Positions 1-7,834 of a stretch of DNA of 24,267 bases are shown here, piece by piece. The stretch's first letter is position 1; the number at the start of each line of letters is the position of its first letter. This DNA is from G020353115 sp964481765. GTDB taxonomy: Bacteria; Bacteroidota; Bacteroidia; Bacteroidales; VadinHA17. Both the position numbers and the translations under genes were made by a program. The notes under the pieces were generated by a model that searched no databases, was not told where the DNA came from, and was given only the letters and a program-made list of their open reading frames with translations. Where the stretch lies: NCBI GenBank assembly GCA_964481765.1, contig CAYZVJ010000043.1, positions 1 to 24,267 of the forward strand, read 5' to 3'.

Positions 1-1475
1 TCCTGTTCCATTGAGTCCCTGTAACGGATTGTTACTGTTTCATCCTCTGTTGTCTGGTGATCAATAGTGATACAGAAAGGAGTCCCTATGGCATCCTGTC
101 TCCTATACCGTCTCCCAATGGAATCTTTTTCTTCATACTGGCAATTAAAGCTGAATTTCAGATCATCCATGATCTTTCTGGCGATTTCCGGTAAACCATC
201 CTTTCTTACCAGCGGCAGTATTGCCAGCTTAACGGGGGCAAGAGAAGGATGAATTTTCAACACTACCCGTTCGTCCTCAACCCCGTTATTTTTAGGTAGC
301 GACTCTATGGTAAATGCGCTGGAAAGTACCGATAAAAACGTCCTGTCCAGTCCAATAGAGGTTTCAACAACGTATGGAATATAGCTTTCGTTCCTTTCAA
401 CATCGAAGTATTGCATTTTTTTGTTGGAATATTTCTGATGTTGGGAAAGGTCATAGTCGGTTCGGGAATGAATGCCTTCCAACTCTTTGAAACCGATTGG
501 GAAGTGAAATTCGATATCCATTGCAGCATTTGCGTAATGAGCCAGTTTTTTATGCTCATGAAGCCGGTATTTATCATCACCCAGCCCCATGGCCTTATGC
601 CATTTCATCCTTATCTCCTTCCAGTATTCAAACCATTTCATCTCCTCTCCCGGTTGTATGAAATATTGCATCTCCATTTGTTCAAATTCGCGCATTCTGA
701 AAATAAATTGCCTTGCAACAATTTCGTTTCTGAATGCCTTACCGATCTGGGCAATCCCAAAAGGGAGCTTCATCCGGGCAGTCTTCTGTACATTCAGAAA
801 ATTTGTAAAAATTCCCTGAGCTGTTTCCGGTCGCAGGTATATTGTTGATGCTTCTTCACTAATCGATCCCAGTTTGGTACTGAACATCAGGTTAAATTGC
901 CGTACATCCGTCCAATTTTTTGAGCCTGTTTCAGGATCAGCAATTTCACAATCGACAATAATCTGTTTTAATTCTTCCAGGTTATCCGTCTCAAGAGCGG
1001 CATCTAATCGATCCTGAATATCGTTGTACTTCTTTCGATTCTCAATGACCCGGGGATTGGTTGACACAAATTGTTCCTCATCAAATGCATCTCCAAAACG
1101 CTCCTTTGCCTTTTGGATCTCTTTACTTATTTTCCCTTCAATCTTTTGCAGGTATTCCTCAACCAGAGTATCTGCACGATATCTTTTTTTCGAATCTTTA
1201 TTGTCAATGAGCGGATCATGGAATGCCTTTAAATGACCAGAGGCTTTCCAAACAGTTGGATGCATGAAGATTGCAGAATCAATGCCAACAATGTTTTCAT
1301 GTAGCTTAACCATTGAATCCCACCAGTATTGCTTTATATTGTTTTTTAACTCTGTACCATACTGTCCATAGTCATATACGGCTCCCAGTCCATCATATAT
1401 TTCGCTGGAGGGGAAAATAAAACCATATTCCTTCGCATGACTTATGATTTTTTTGAAAAGGTCATCCTGAGCCAT
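1..1475 (-). CDS. glyS: Glycyl-tRNA synthetase, dimeric class II type, 3' end cut by window edge
   Basis: The enzyme charges tRNA-Gly with glycine in the cytoplasm. My translation of the minus strand from the ATG at 1473-1475 gives 491 whole codons with no stop, and the frame runs off the window start. The N-terminus (MAQDDLFKKIISHAKEYGF) and the following segment with GLGAVYDYGQYG match the eukaryote-like alpha2 GlyRS, not the bacterial GlyQ/GlyS heterotetramer. Class II motif 2 is visible as FRNEI followed by FRMREFEQMEMQYF, and motif 3 as VVETSIGLDRTFL. The last residues in the window (TIRYRDSMEQ) belong to the C-terminal anticodon-binding domain, so only about 20-25 residues should be missing. 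The gene is divergent from the RmlD-like gene with 207 bp between them. I found no good TAnnTTTG promoter for it. Confidence 0.95.
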   Translation of the reverse strand, partial: MAQDDLFKKIISHAKEYGFIFPSSEIYDGLGAVYDYGQYGTELKNNIKQYWWDSMVKLHENIVGIDSAIFMHPTVWKASGHLKAFHDPLIDNKDSKKRYRADTLVEEYLQKIEGKISKEIQKAKERFGDAFDEEQFVSTNPRVIENRKKYNDIQDRLDAALETDNLEELKQIIVDCEIADPETGSKNWTDVRQFNLMFSTKLGSISEEASTIYLRPETAQGIFTNFLNVQKTARMKLPFGIAQIGKAFRNEIVARQFIFRMREFEQMEMQYFIQPGEEMKWFEYWKEIRMKWHKAMGLGDDKYRLHEHKKLAHYANAAMDIEFHFPIGFKELEGIHSRTDYDLSQHQKYSNKKMQYFDVERNESYIPYVVETSIGLDRTFLSVLSSAFTIESLPKNNGVEDERVVLKIHPSLAPVKLAILPLVRKDGLPEIARKIMDDLKFSFNCQYEEKDSIGRRYRRQDAIGTPFCITIDHQTTEDETVTIRYRDSMEQ

Positions 1476-1561
1476 AAGGCAACTGTTTGGTTTGAAAATT
1501 ATCCGATAAAAGTAAAGTAAAATATTTTGTTTTCATAGTGTTACCATTTCTTGATGCAGGT

Positions 1562-1579
1562 TTGAAAGCAGGCTTTCAA
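1562..1579. repeat. Perfect 8-bp inverted repeat between divergent genes, operator-like
   Basis: TTGAAAGC at 1562-1569 and GCTTTCAA at 1572-1579 are exact reverse complements separated by AG. The element lies between glyS (-) and the RmlD-like gene (+). The 2-bp centre makes it more like a binding site for a dimeric regulator than an RNA hairpin. No regulator gene is nearby and the function is unknown. Confidence 0.5.
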
Positions 1580-1611
1580 TGCTCATTTTTTCCCAATTCA
1601 TTTGAAAAGGT

Positions 1612-1619
1612 TATTTTTG
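1612..1619 (+). promoter_or_regulatory. Possible Bacteroidota -7 element for the RmlD-like gene
   Basis: TATTTTTG fits the -7 consensus TAnnTTTG and lies about 64 bp before the ATG at 1683. No TTG is present at the expected -33 position, only a T run near 1587-1591. It would start transcription downstream of the alternative start at 1602, which favours the 1683 start. Confidence 0.35.
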
Positions 1620-1682
1620 CACAGGAAATGGATTCATCATCATGGATTAAATTTACCTGCAGTATACACCAAAATTGAAACG

Positions 1683-2582
1683 ATGAAAAAGATTTACATT
1701 GCCGGGTGTGGGGGTATGTTGGGAGAGGCTTTCTATGTGCAGTTCAGGAATGAATTCAAGCTTAAGTGCAGCGATATTGATGTTAATGAGCCATGGCTTT
1801 CCTGCCTGGACTTCAGGGATTATAATGCATATTGGAAGGATGTTTCAGATTATAATCCTGATTATTTATTTCACCTGGGCGCGTATACCGATCTTGAATA
1901 TTGCGAAAAGCACGTTGATGATACCTATGAAACGAATACACTTTCGGTAGAGAATGCAGTATTTATCGCTAATCAGCTACATATTCCAATTTTATATATC
2001 AGTACAGCCGGGATATTTGATGGATTGAAAGAGTATTATGATGATTGGGATCAACCCAATCCTGCAGGAGTATATGCACGAACAAAATACCTGGGAGAAC
2101 GATTTGTGGTTGAAAATGCACACCGGTATCTTGTATGCAGGGCTGGATGGATGATGGGTGCAGGTCCCGGGAAGGATAAAAAATTCGTACAGAAAATCAT
2201 GAAGCAACTCAAAGATGGGGTGAAAACGCTTCATGTAGTGGACGATAAGGATGGCACACCAACCTATACTCATGATTTTGCACGAAATGTTAAACTTTTG
2301 TTGGAGAAGGAGTACTGGGGATTGTACAATATGGTGTGTGGAGGACAAACCAACCGGTTAGAAGTAACGCATGAGATGATCAGCCTCCTCGGGTTATCAG
2401 AGGAAATTAGCATCAAGGCGGTTTCTTCTGATTTCTTTGCTAAGGAATACTTTGCTAACCGTCCACCCTCCGAAAGATTGATTAATAAAAAGCTTGATTT
2501 GAGGAAAATAAATATGATGAGGGATTGGAAAACAGCCCTGAAGGAATATTTAGAGTCTTACTATAAAGGCTATCTGGATTAA
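1683..2582 (+). CDS. RmlD-like NAD(P)-dependent sugar-nucleotide reductase (extended SDR)
   Basis: The protein is probably a cytoplasmic oxidoreductase acting on a nucleotide sugar, related to dTDP-4-dehydrorhamnose reductase. From the ATG at 1683 it has 299 residues, the usual length for RmlD. The Rossmann glycine motif is AGCGGMLGEAF (about residues 7-17). STAGIFDG (about 107-114) fits the conserved serine/threonine strand, and YARTK (Tyr131, Lys135) is the SDR catalytic pair. The open frame extends upstream to 1602, but that extension carries no family sequence before the nucleotide-binding strand MKKIYIAG, so I chose the internal start. It ends 18 bp from the convergent GT2 gene. A role in making a surface sugar is inferred. 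The substrate is not shown, and rmlA, rmlB and rmlC are not in the window, so I give no symbol. Confidence 0.82.
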   Translation: MKKIYIAGCGGMLGEAFYVQFRNEFKLKCSDIDVNEPWLSCLDFRDYNAYWKDVSDYNPDYLFHLGAYTDLEYCEKHVDDTYETNTLSVENAVFIANQLHIPILYISTAGIFDGLKEYYDDWDQPNPAGVYARTKYLGERFVVENAHRYLVCRAGWMMGAGPGKDKKFVQKIMKQLKDGVKTLHVVDDKDGTPTYTHDFARNVKLLLEKEYWGLYNMVCGGQTNRLEVTHEMISLLGLSEEISIKAVSSDFFAKEYFANRPPSERLINKKLDLRKINMMRDWKTALKEYLESYYKGYLD

Positions 2583-2600
2583 GCTGAGTAGCATCCCGGG

Positions 2601-3494
2601 CTACCTGTTTGTTCGCATAAAACCAACCAGGCTGAACCACATAATCGTAATGATTTTTATTTTTGCCGGTTCACCCTTCAGTATAAAAACAAGACTGAGG
2701 ATAACGGAAGCGCCAATTTTGAAGGTGTAGTCAAAAAATTTAAACAATGTAATAATAACGGGTTGGCTTTGGAGATAAACACGGTGAGAGGATCCTAAAT
2801 CCAGAGACAATTTCCTGATGCCTGAAGTATCGATCCTTTCCGGAGGGATATGGTGATATACCACAACATCCGGGGCATACAAGGCCACTTTATGCATTGC
2901 TTTTAGTTTTCCGAATATATAGAGATCATCGCATCGGTGGGCAAGTTTTATATCAAACAATCCGATGGTCTCAAAAACCACTTTCCGAAAAGCCATATTG
3001 CAGCCCGCCGGAACTTTTTTCTTAAATGGAACAGGATGATCCCCTTTGTCCACTTTTGCTACAACACCCCAAATATACTTTGAGAGCCACGCCGGCTCCT
3101 TTTTTTCAGGGAAGATTGGGATTACTTTTCCCCCGATAGCATCATAATTACTATAATCCTGAAAAATGCGGATCAGGTTCATCGCATAATCGCTTCGTGC
3201 TTCAGCATCATCATCAATAAAGGAAATGATTCTTCCGGATGATTCTTTAATTCCTCTGTTTCTGGCAAAAGCCAAACCCTGGTTCTTTTCCAGGAAGTAC
3301 CTTAGGTTTATTTCCGGTCGGTGTTCGATAAACTCCTGACAAAGTGATGCAGTCCTGTCCGTGCTGTTATTATCAACTACCAATACTTCATATCGGTGTT
3401 TTTCCAGGGATTGCAAAGAAAGACTTTGCAAGGTAAGAGGCAGAAAATCTTCGCGGTTATAAGTACAAATTATGATCGATAATTCAGGTTGCAT
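2601..3494 (-). CDS. Glycosyltransferase family 2
   Basis: This is an inverting GT-A glycosyltransferase that transfers a sugar from a nucleotide donor, probably to an envelope glycan or glycoprotein. The 297-residue protein starts with the GT2 fold (ELSIIICTYNRE, residues 4-15), then VVDNNSTDRT (39-48). FIDDDAEAR (93-100) carries the Asp triad that binds the metal and nucleotide (Asp94-96). GCNMAFRK (164-171) is the conserved acceptor-side segment. RCDDLYIF (188-194) sits where many relatives have a GED-type motif. Two hydrophobic stretches near residues 256-273 and 281-292 suggest a membrane-attached C-terminus with the catalytic domain in the cytoplasm. It faces the RmlD-like gene tail to tail. 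Donor and acceptor cannot be read from the sequence. Confidence 0.88.
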   Translation of the reverse strand: MQPELSIIICTYNREDFLPLTLQSLSLQSLEKHRYEVLVVDNNSTDRTASLCQEFIEHRPEINLRYFLEKNQGLAFARNRGIKESSGRIISFIDDDAEARSDYAMNLIRIFQDYSNYDAIGGKVIPIFPEKKEPAWLSKYIWGVVAKVDKGDHPVPFKKKVPAGCNMAFRKVVFETIGLFDIKLAHRCDDLYIFGKLKAMHKVALYAPDVVVYHHIPPERIDTSGIRKLSLDLGSSHRVYLQSQPVIITLFKFFDYTFKIGASVILSLVFILKGEPAKIKIITIMWFSLVGFMRTNR

Positions 3495-3534
3495 TACACT
3501 ATAAATAACCCAATGAGATATAGACTTGATGCAA

Positions 3535-3542
3535 CAAATGTA
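3535..3542 (-). promoter_or_regulatory. Possible -7 element for the GT2 gene
   Basis: On the minus strand this reads TACATTTG, an exact match to TAnnTTTG, about 40 bp upstream of the GT2 start at 3494. The -33 region (about 3562-3565) has ATG rather than TTG, so the match is only partial. Confidence 0.4.
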
Positions 3543-3668
3543 AATTAAAATCTCCGGTTTTCATAGTGCCTGATGCCAGGCGATCATGCTGCATGCGCTG
3601 TTGAGTTTGATACCCTGTAAATGTTCTAAAGTAGATAACCCGATTCTGTGAAAATCTCCTGCAATGTT

Positions 3669-3676
3669 TATCTTTG
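3669..3676 (+). promoter_or_regulatory. Probable -7 element for nadB
   Basis: TATCTTTG matches TAnnTTTG exactly. It would start transcription near 3683, about 60 nt before the ATG at 3743. The in-frame ATG at 3674 lies inside this element and would not be transcribed from it, which supports the shorter NadB. The -33 region (CTG at 3646-3648) is a weak match. Confidence 0.5.
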
Positions 3677-3742
3677 TTGATGGGTGTCATACAGGAAAAG
3701 ATTTCCTCTGCATGCTGTTATACTGATGCCAAAAATTATGAT

Positions 3743-5323
3743 ATGGTAAGAAACGTTGATTTTCTGGTGATCGGCTCAGGAATCGCAGGGTTGAGTTACG
3801 CGTTGAAAGCTGCATCGTATGGTAGGGTATGTGTCATTACCAAGAATAGTATTGAAGAGACCAATACCCGGTATGCACAGGGGGGCATTGCCTCCGTCAT
3901 GTATCCACCGGATTCTTTCGAAAAGCATATACAGGATACCATACGGTGTGGAGATGGTTATTGCAATAAGAAGGTTGTTGAGATGGTAGTAAAAGAAGCT
4001 CCGGATAGGATAAACGATTTACTGAAATGGGGGGTTGAATTTGATAAAAGAGAGAATGGGAAGTTTGATCTTGCAAAAGAGGGTGGACATTCTTCCCATC
4101 GGATCTTACATCATAAAGATTATACCGGATTGACGATTCACTCAACATTGATCAAACAGGTAAAAAGCACAAAAAACATTGAGATTCTTGAAGACTATTT
4201 TGCGATTGATTTAATAACACAGCACCAGATGGGTGATCCGGTTGTCAGAGGCCAGAAAGATATCCAGTGTTACGGTGCTTATGTCCTTGATCTCCATACC
4301 AGAGTGGTAGATACGATCCTTTCAAAAGTAACCATCATTGCTACCGGAGGCACTGGGAACCTCTATCATACCACAACCAATCCCCCCATTGCAACGGGTG
4401 ATGGAATTGCCATGGTTTACCGGGCGAAAGGGATTATAGAGAACATGGAGTTTGTTCAGTTCCATCCAACTTCTCTCTATCATCCCGGTGAAAGACCTTC
4501 CTTCCTGATCACAGAAGCCATCAGAGGCTTTGGGGGAACATTAAAATCCATTGACGGGGAGGAATTTATGGCGAAGTATGATTCCAGGGGCTCTCTTGCA
4601 CCAAGGGATATCGTTGCACGAGCCATCGATAATGAGATGAAAATTCACGGGGATGATTTTGTATATCTTGATTGCACTTATCTGGATGCAGAGGCATTGC
4701 AGAAAAATTTCCCGAATGTATATCAGAAATGCCTTAGTATTGGGATTGATATTACAAAAGATAGGATCCCAGTCGTTCCTGCAGCACATTATTTATGTGG
4801 TGGAATTAAGGTGAATGAACAGGGGCAGAGCAGTATAGAGAGACTGTATGCCATTGGTGAAGCTGCTTCAACCGGGTTACACGGAGCAAACCGGCTTGCC
4901 TCCAATTCGTTAATAGAGGCTATTGTTTTTTCGCACCGGGCAGTGGCTGATGTAAAGAATCAGTTATCCGGAATCACCTTTAATGAAAAAGTCCCGGCGT
5001 GGGATTACGGAGGCACCACTCATCCGGAAGAAATGATCCTTATAACACAGAGTTATAAAGAGATGCAACAGATCATGAGCAATTATGTCGGGATCGTACG
5101 ATCGGACCTGCGCTTGCAACGAGCGTTGTCACGACTTGATATCATTTACAGGGAAACAGAGGAGCTTTATAAAAAATCAACCCTGTCACGAAAACTGTGT
5201 GAATTACGGAACCTGATTAATGTCGGTCACCTTACCATCAGAATGGCACAAAACCTTCATGAGAGCCGTGGGCTACACTATACGATTGATTATCCTAAAA
5301 AGAGAGCCGGATCTGAATTTTAA
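3743..5323 (+). CDS. nadB: L-aspartate oxidase
   Basis: This FAD enzyme oxidises L-aspartate to iminoaspartate, the first step of de novo NAD synthesis, and NadA and NadB act together on the product. From the ATG at 3743 it has 526 residues, the usual length. The FAD-binding motif is FLVIGSGIAGLSYALKAA near the N-terminus. RYAQGGIASVM and the HSSHRILHHKD segment are family signatures, and GEAASTGLHGANRLASNSLIEA near residue 400 is the flavin-contacting signature of the succinate dehydrogenase/aspartate oxidase family. The frame opens earlier (ATG at 3674), but the 23 extra residues do not look like this family and overlap the predicted promoter. nadA and nadC are not adjacent. The gene is convergent with the S9 peptidase, 31 bp away. 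It is distinct from the related SdhA at 13251-15325. Confidence 0.95.
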   Translation: MVRNVDFLVIGSGIAGLSYALKAASYGRVCVITKNSIEETNTRYAQGGIASVMYPPDSFEKHIQDTIRCGDGYCNKKVVEMVVKEAPDRINDLLKWGVEFDKRENGKFDLAKEGGHSSHRILHHKDYTGLTIHSTLIKQVKSTKNIEILEDYFAIDLITQHQMGDPVVRGQKDIQCYGAYVLDLHTRVVDTILSKVTIIATGGTGNLYHTTTNPPIATGDGIAMVYRAKGIIENMEFVQFHPTSLYHPGERPSFLITEAIRGFGGTLKSIDGEEFMAKYDSRGSLAPRDIVARAIDNEMKIHGDDFVYLDCTYLDAEALQKNFPNVYQKCLSIGIDITKDRIPVVPAAHYLCGGIKVNEQGQSSIERLYAIGEAASTGLHGANRLASNSLIEAIVFSHRAVADVKNQLSGITFNEKVPAWDYGGTTHPEEMILITQSYKEMQQIMSNYVGIVRSDLRLQRALSRLDIIYRETEELYKKSTLSRKLCELRNLINVGHLTIRMAQNLHESRGLHYTIDYPKKRAGSEF

Positions 5324-5354
5324 TAACCGGTGTACAGGATTCTCCCGGCAAAGA

Positions 5355-7730
5355 TCATTTTAACTGTTCTTCAAACAGGTTAAAAATGCGCCTGTATTCA
5401 TCTGTCCAGCTACTCGGTTCTGTGAAACTATGTCGTTCAACAGGATAAACGGCAAATTCCCAATCCTCTTTTCCAAGTTCGATCAATCGCTGGGCAAGTC
5501 TCACCACATCCTGAAAATGGACATTATCATCGATCATGCCATGACAGATCAGTAATGCTCCCTTTAATCCTTCGGCATAATAGATGGGTGAACTTCTTAC
5601 ATAAGCAAGGCTGTCTTCAACAGGGGTGTTTAAAATATTGGCTGTATAACTATGGTTATAATGTGCCCAATCGGTTACTGCCCGCAAAGCAGCCCCGGCA
5701 GCAAAAACATCCGGTTGGGTAAACATTGCCATAAGCGTGATAAATCCGCCATATGATCCTCCGTAGATACCGATCTTCTGCGGGTCTACCTGATACTCTT
5801 CAACCAGGAATTTTGCCCCATCCACCTGATCAGAAAGGTCTTTCCCCCCCATGTGCCGGTAAATGGCAGTTCTCCAGTCCCTTCCATAGCCAGCACTTCC
5901 GCGGTAATCGATGTCCAGAACAGTGTAACCATTGTCGGCAAGGAGATTATGAAACATGTATTCCCTGAAATAACTGCTCCACCATTTGTGAGCATTCTGA
6001 AGATAACCGGCACCATGCACAAAGATAACAGCAGGGCCCTGTTCGATTGGATTTTCAGGCCTGTAGAGCCTGGCATACACCTCCGCACCGTCACTTGCTT
6101 TGAAGGTGATAATTTCCGGTTTCCTCCATGGGTATTCAGTAAACTCTTCTGTTACGGAATGGGTTATCTGAATCGGTGCTGCACCCTCTTTATTCTCCAG
6201 GAGATACAATTCTTCCGGATGGTTTGATGTGGAATGAATGAGGGCAAACCACTTCTCATCCGGAGAGATGGTTACATCACACCTTCCTGGAAGATGGGTA
6301 ATTTGCTCTCGCTTGCCTCCCTCCAGGGGCATCCGGTAAAAATGACGCTCACCAGGATGAATCTCATTCGAAACGAAATACCAATATTTTTTGTCCAGTG
6401 AGATGGACGGATTATAAATTTCGAATGATCCCTGGGTTAATGCTTTTTTCTTGCCCGTCCGGATATGTAATGTATACAGGTGAGAATAGCCCGATTCCTC
6501 CGATTGAAACCAGATGCTTTTGTTGTCAGGCATCCATCCAACAGAGGATCCATACCATCCCGTACCGGGTCCTCCAATCCATGCCTCATCCCGTTGCCGG
6601 TCAAGAAGCTTCATCTTGCCAGTCTCAATATCAAGGTGCATGATCCACCGATCTTTGTTATCCATGGATGAAATGGTCAGAACAGCATTTTTCCCGTCGT
6701 CTGACCAGACCGTTGTACCCATGATCACTTTTCGGGGTTTGTCAGTGTTCCACTTTTTATCGGGATAGTCTTGGATATAATCCGGTGGATCACAAATACC
6801 CGGTATTTGATCAGTCATTACCTGGTAGATGGTATCGCCGACAATATCATAAATGTACATTTCCGTTGAGGCGAAGTATGGTGTTCCAACCTTTGACCTG
6901 GCATGGCGGGTCTCTGTGTAACCGGATTCTGTAATATAATTCTGTATTTCTGTTTCTTTTGCATCCGGTACATTTTTGTAGAAAAGGTATATAATGTACT
7001 TTTCATCGGGACTTAATTCAATAGAGGACGGTCTCTCTTTTCCTGTGTAAATAGCTCTCAGTTTTTCCGGAGCATACAATTCCTGTTCTTTTTCTGACCG
7101 TTCCCGATCCTCTTTTTTCTCCCGCAATACTTCAAACAGCCTGAGCTGGTCATAATATAACCATTCTTCCTGATCATTTGAGTATGGCTTTTTTTCAGCC
7201 CTTTCCTGTCCCATGACAAAGTTGGTTATTTGTGTGGTTTGACCGGATTGGATATCCCAGGCAAACAGATTGTTGTCACTGGTGAAGATGATCTTTGTCT
7301 CATCCTGACTGAAGGAAGGGGATCTCTCATACCCAACGGTATTTGTGATCTGTACAATATCCCCCGTTGACAGGGTTAACAGAAAAATATCCCCGTTTTT
7401 TTCATAGAGCATTTGTGTGCGTGCATTGTTGTAATCACCACGGGTTGCCGGCATCTCTTTCCTCTCTTCAGGAGTTACCTTTACAGGAGTCGTTTCCATG
7501 GGCTTGATTTTATACATTGAAGCACTCTCTGCACCATCAGGATTCCAGTTAAAAAAGAGCAGATTGCCGTCGGGAGACCAATTCAACCGGCTGGGAGAAA
7601 TCCCGATCCACGTTGGATCCTGCATGATCTTTTCAATGGATAGTTGGGGATGAGCCGGATTGGTTTTCTGGCACAGTGCCAGAAGATGACTGAATGCAAA
7701 AAATAGAAATAACAGATACTTGATTTTCAT
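5355..7730 (-). CDS. Secreted S9 family serine peptidase (prolyl oligopeptidase/DPP IV-like)
   Basis: This is a two-domain serine peptidase that trims peptides, often near proline, in the periplasm or at the cell surface. From the ATG at 7730 it begins with a signal peptide (MKIKYLLFLFFAFSHLLALC), followed by a beta-propeller region with repeated SPDG/SPDE-type blades and a C-terminal alpha/beta-hydrolase domain. Numbered from the upstream ATG at 7745 (796 aa), the triad is Ser664 in GGSYGG, Asp739 in HGMIDDNVH and His772 in VERHSF. A strongly charged segment (about 190-235) interrupts the propeller, and I do not see the EEE-type loop used by true DPP IV. I call it S9 without choosing a subfamily. 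The start at 7730 is preferred because the signal peptide is cleaner and the best promoter lies only about 10 bp before 7745. Confidence 0.9.
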   Translation of the reverse strand: MKIKYLLFLFFAFSHLLALCQKTNPAHPQLSIEKIMQDPTWIGISPSRLNWSPDGNLLFFNWNPDGAESASMYKIKPMETTPVKVTPEERKEMPATRGDYNNARTQMLYEKNGDIFLLTLSTGDIVQITNTVGYERSPSFSQDETKIIFTSDNNLFAWDIQSGQTTQITNFVMGQERAEKKPYSNDQEEWLYYDQLRLFEVLREKKEDRERSEKEQELYAPEKLRAIYTGKERPSSIELSPDEKYIIYLFYKNVPDAKETEIQNYITESGYTETRHARSKVGTPYFASTEMYIYDIVGDTIYQVMTDQIPGICDPPDYIQDYPDKKWNTDKPRKVIMGTTVWSDDGKNAVLTISSMDNKDRWIMHLDIETGKMKLLDRQRDEAWIGGPGTGWYGSSVGWMPDNKSIWFQSEESGYSHLYTLHIRTGKKKALTQGSFEIYNPSISLDKKYWYFVSNEIHPGERHFYRMPLEGGKREQITHLPGRCDVTISPDEKWFALIHSTSNHPEELYLLENKEGAAPIQITHSVTEEFTEYPWRKPEIITFKASDGAEVYARLYRPENPIEQGPAVIFVHGAGYLQNAHKWWSSYFREYMFHNLLADNGYTVLDIDYRGSAGYGRDWRTAIYRHMGGKDLSDQVDGAKFLVEEYQVDPQKIGIYGGSYGGFITLMAMFTQPDVFAAGAALRAVTDWAHYNHSYTANILNTPVEDSLAYVRSSPIYYAEGLKGALLICHGMIDDNVHFQDVVRLAQRLIELGKEDWEFAVYPVERHSFTEPSSWTDEYRRIFNLFEEQLK

Positions 7731-7754
7731 GACAATAAGATTCAATTTGTTTAT

Positions 7755-7786
7755 AAAATGTAGGGCGATGTGCTGAAATTACCAAA
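7755..7786 (-). promoter_or_regulatory. Candidate promoter of the S9 peptidase gene
   Basis: On the minus strand TTTG (7783-7786) is followed after 20 bp by TACATTTT (7755-7762), one mismatch from TAnnTTTG. The spacing is right for the Bacteroidota sigma factor. The start site would fall near 7748, leaving about 18 nt before the ATG at 7730 but almost none before 7745. Confidence 0.5.
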
Positions 7787-7834
7787 AAGAATTGAAAAAG
7801 AGATGGAAAGCATGGCTTTATTTGGAAAGCGGAA

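Noticed and set aside
411..848. 145-residue plus-strand frame
   Set aside because: It is the antisense of glyS, whose minus-strand translation shows conserved synthetase motifs over the same bases.
2588..2604. Hairpin GTAGC/GCTAC between the convergent RmlD-like and GT2 genes as a bidirectional terminator
   Set aside because: The stem is only 5 bp, no clear T run follows on either strand, and it overlaps the GT2 stop codon.
3568..3581. GCCTG-ATGC-CAGGC hairpin
   Set aside because: A 5-bp stem with no T run, in the leader region between divergent genes; too short to separate from chance.
3499..3690. 63-residue minus-strand frame upstream of the GT2 gene
   Set aside because: It has no recognisable domain and lies over the divergent promoter region of nadB and GT2, including both -7 candidates.
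7807..7819. AAAGC-ATG-GCTTT hairpin after dusB as a terminator
   Set aside because: A 5-bp AT-rich stem with a 3-nt loop; the T-rich stretch starts several bases later, so it would be weak.
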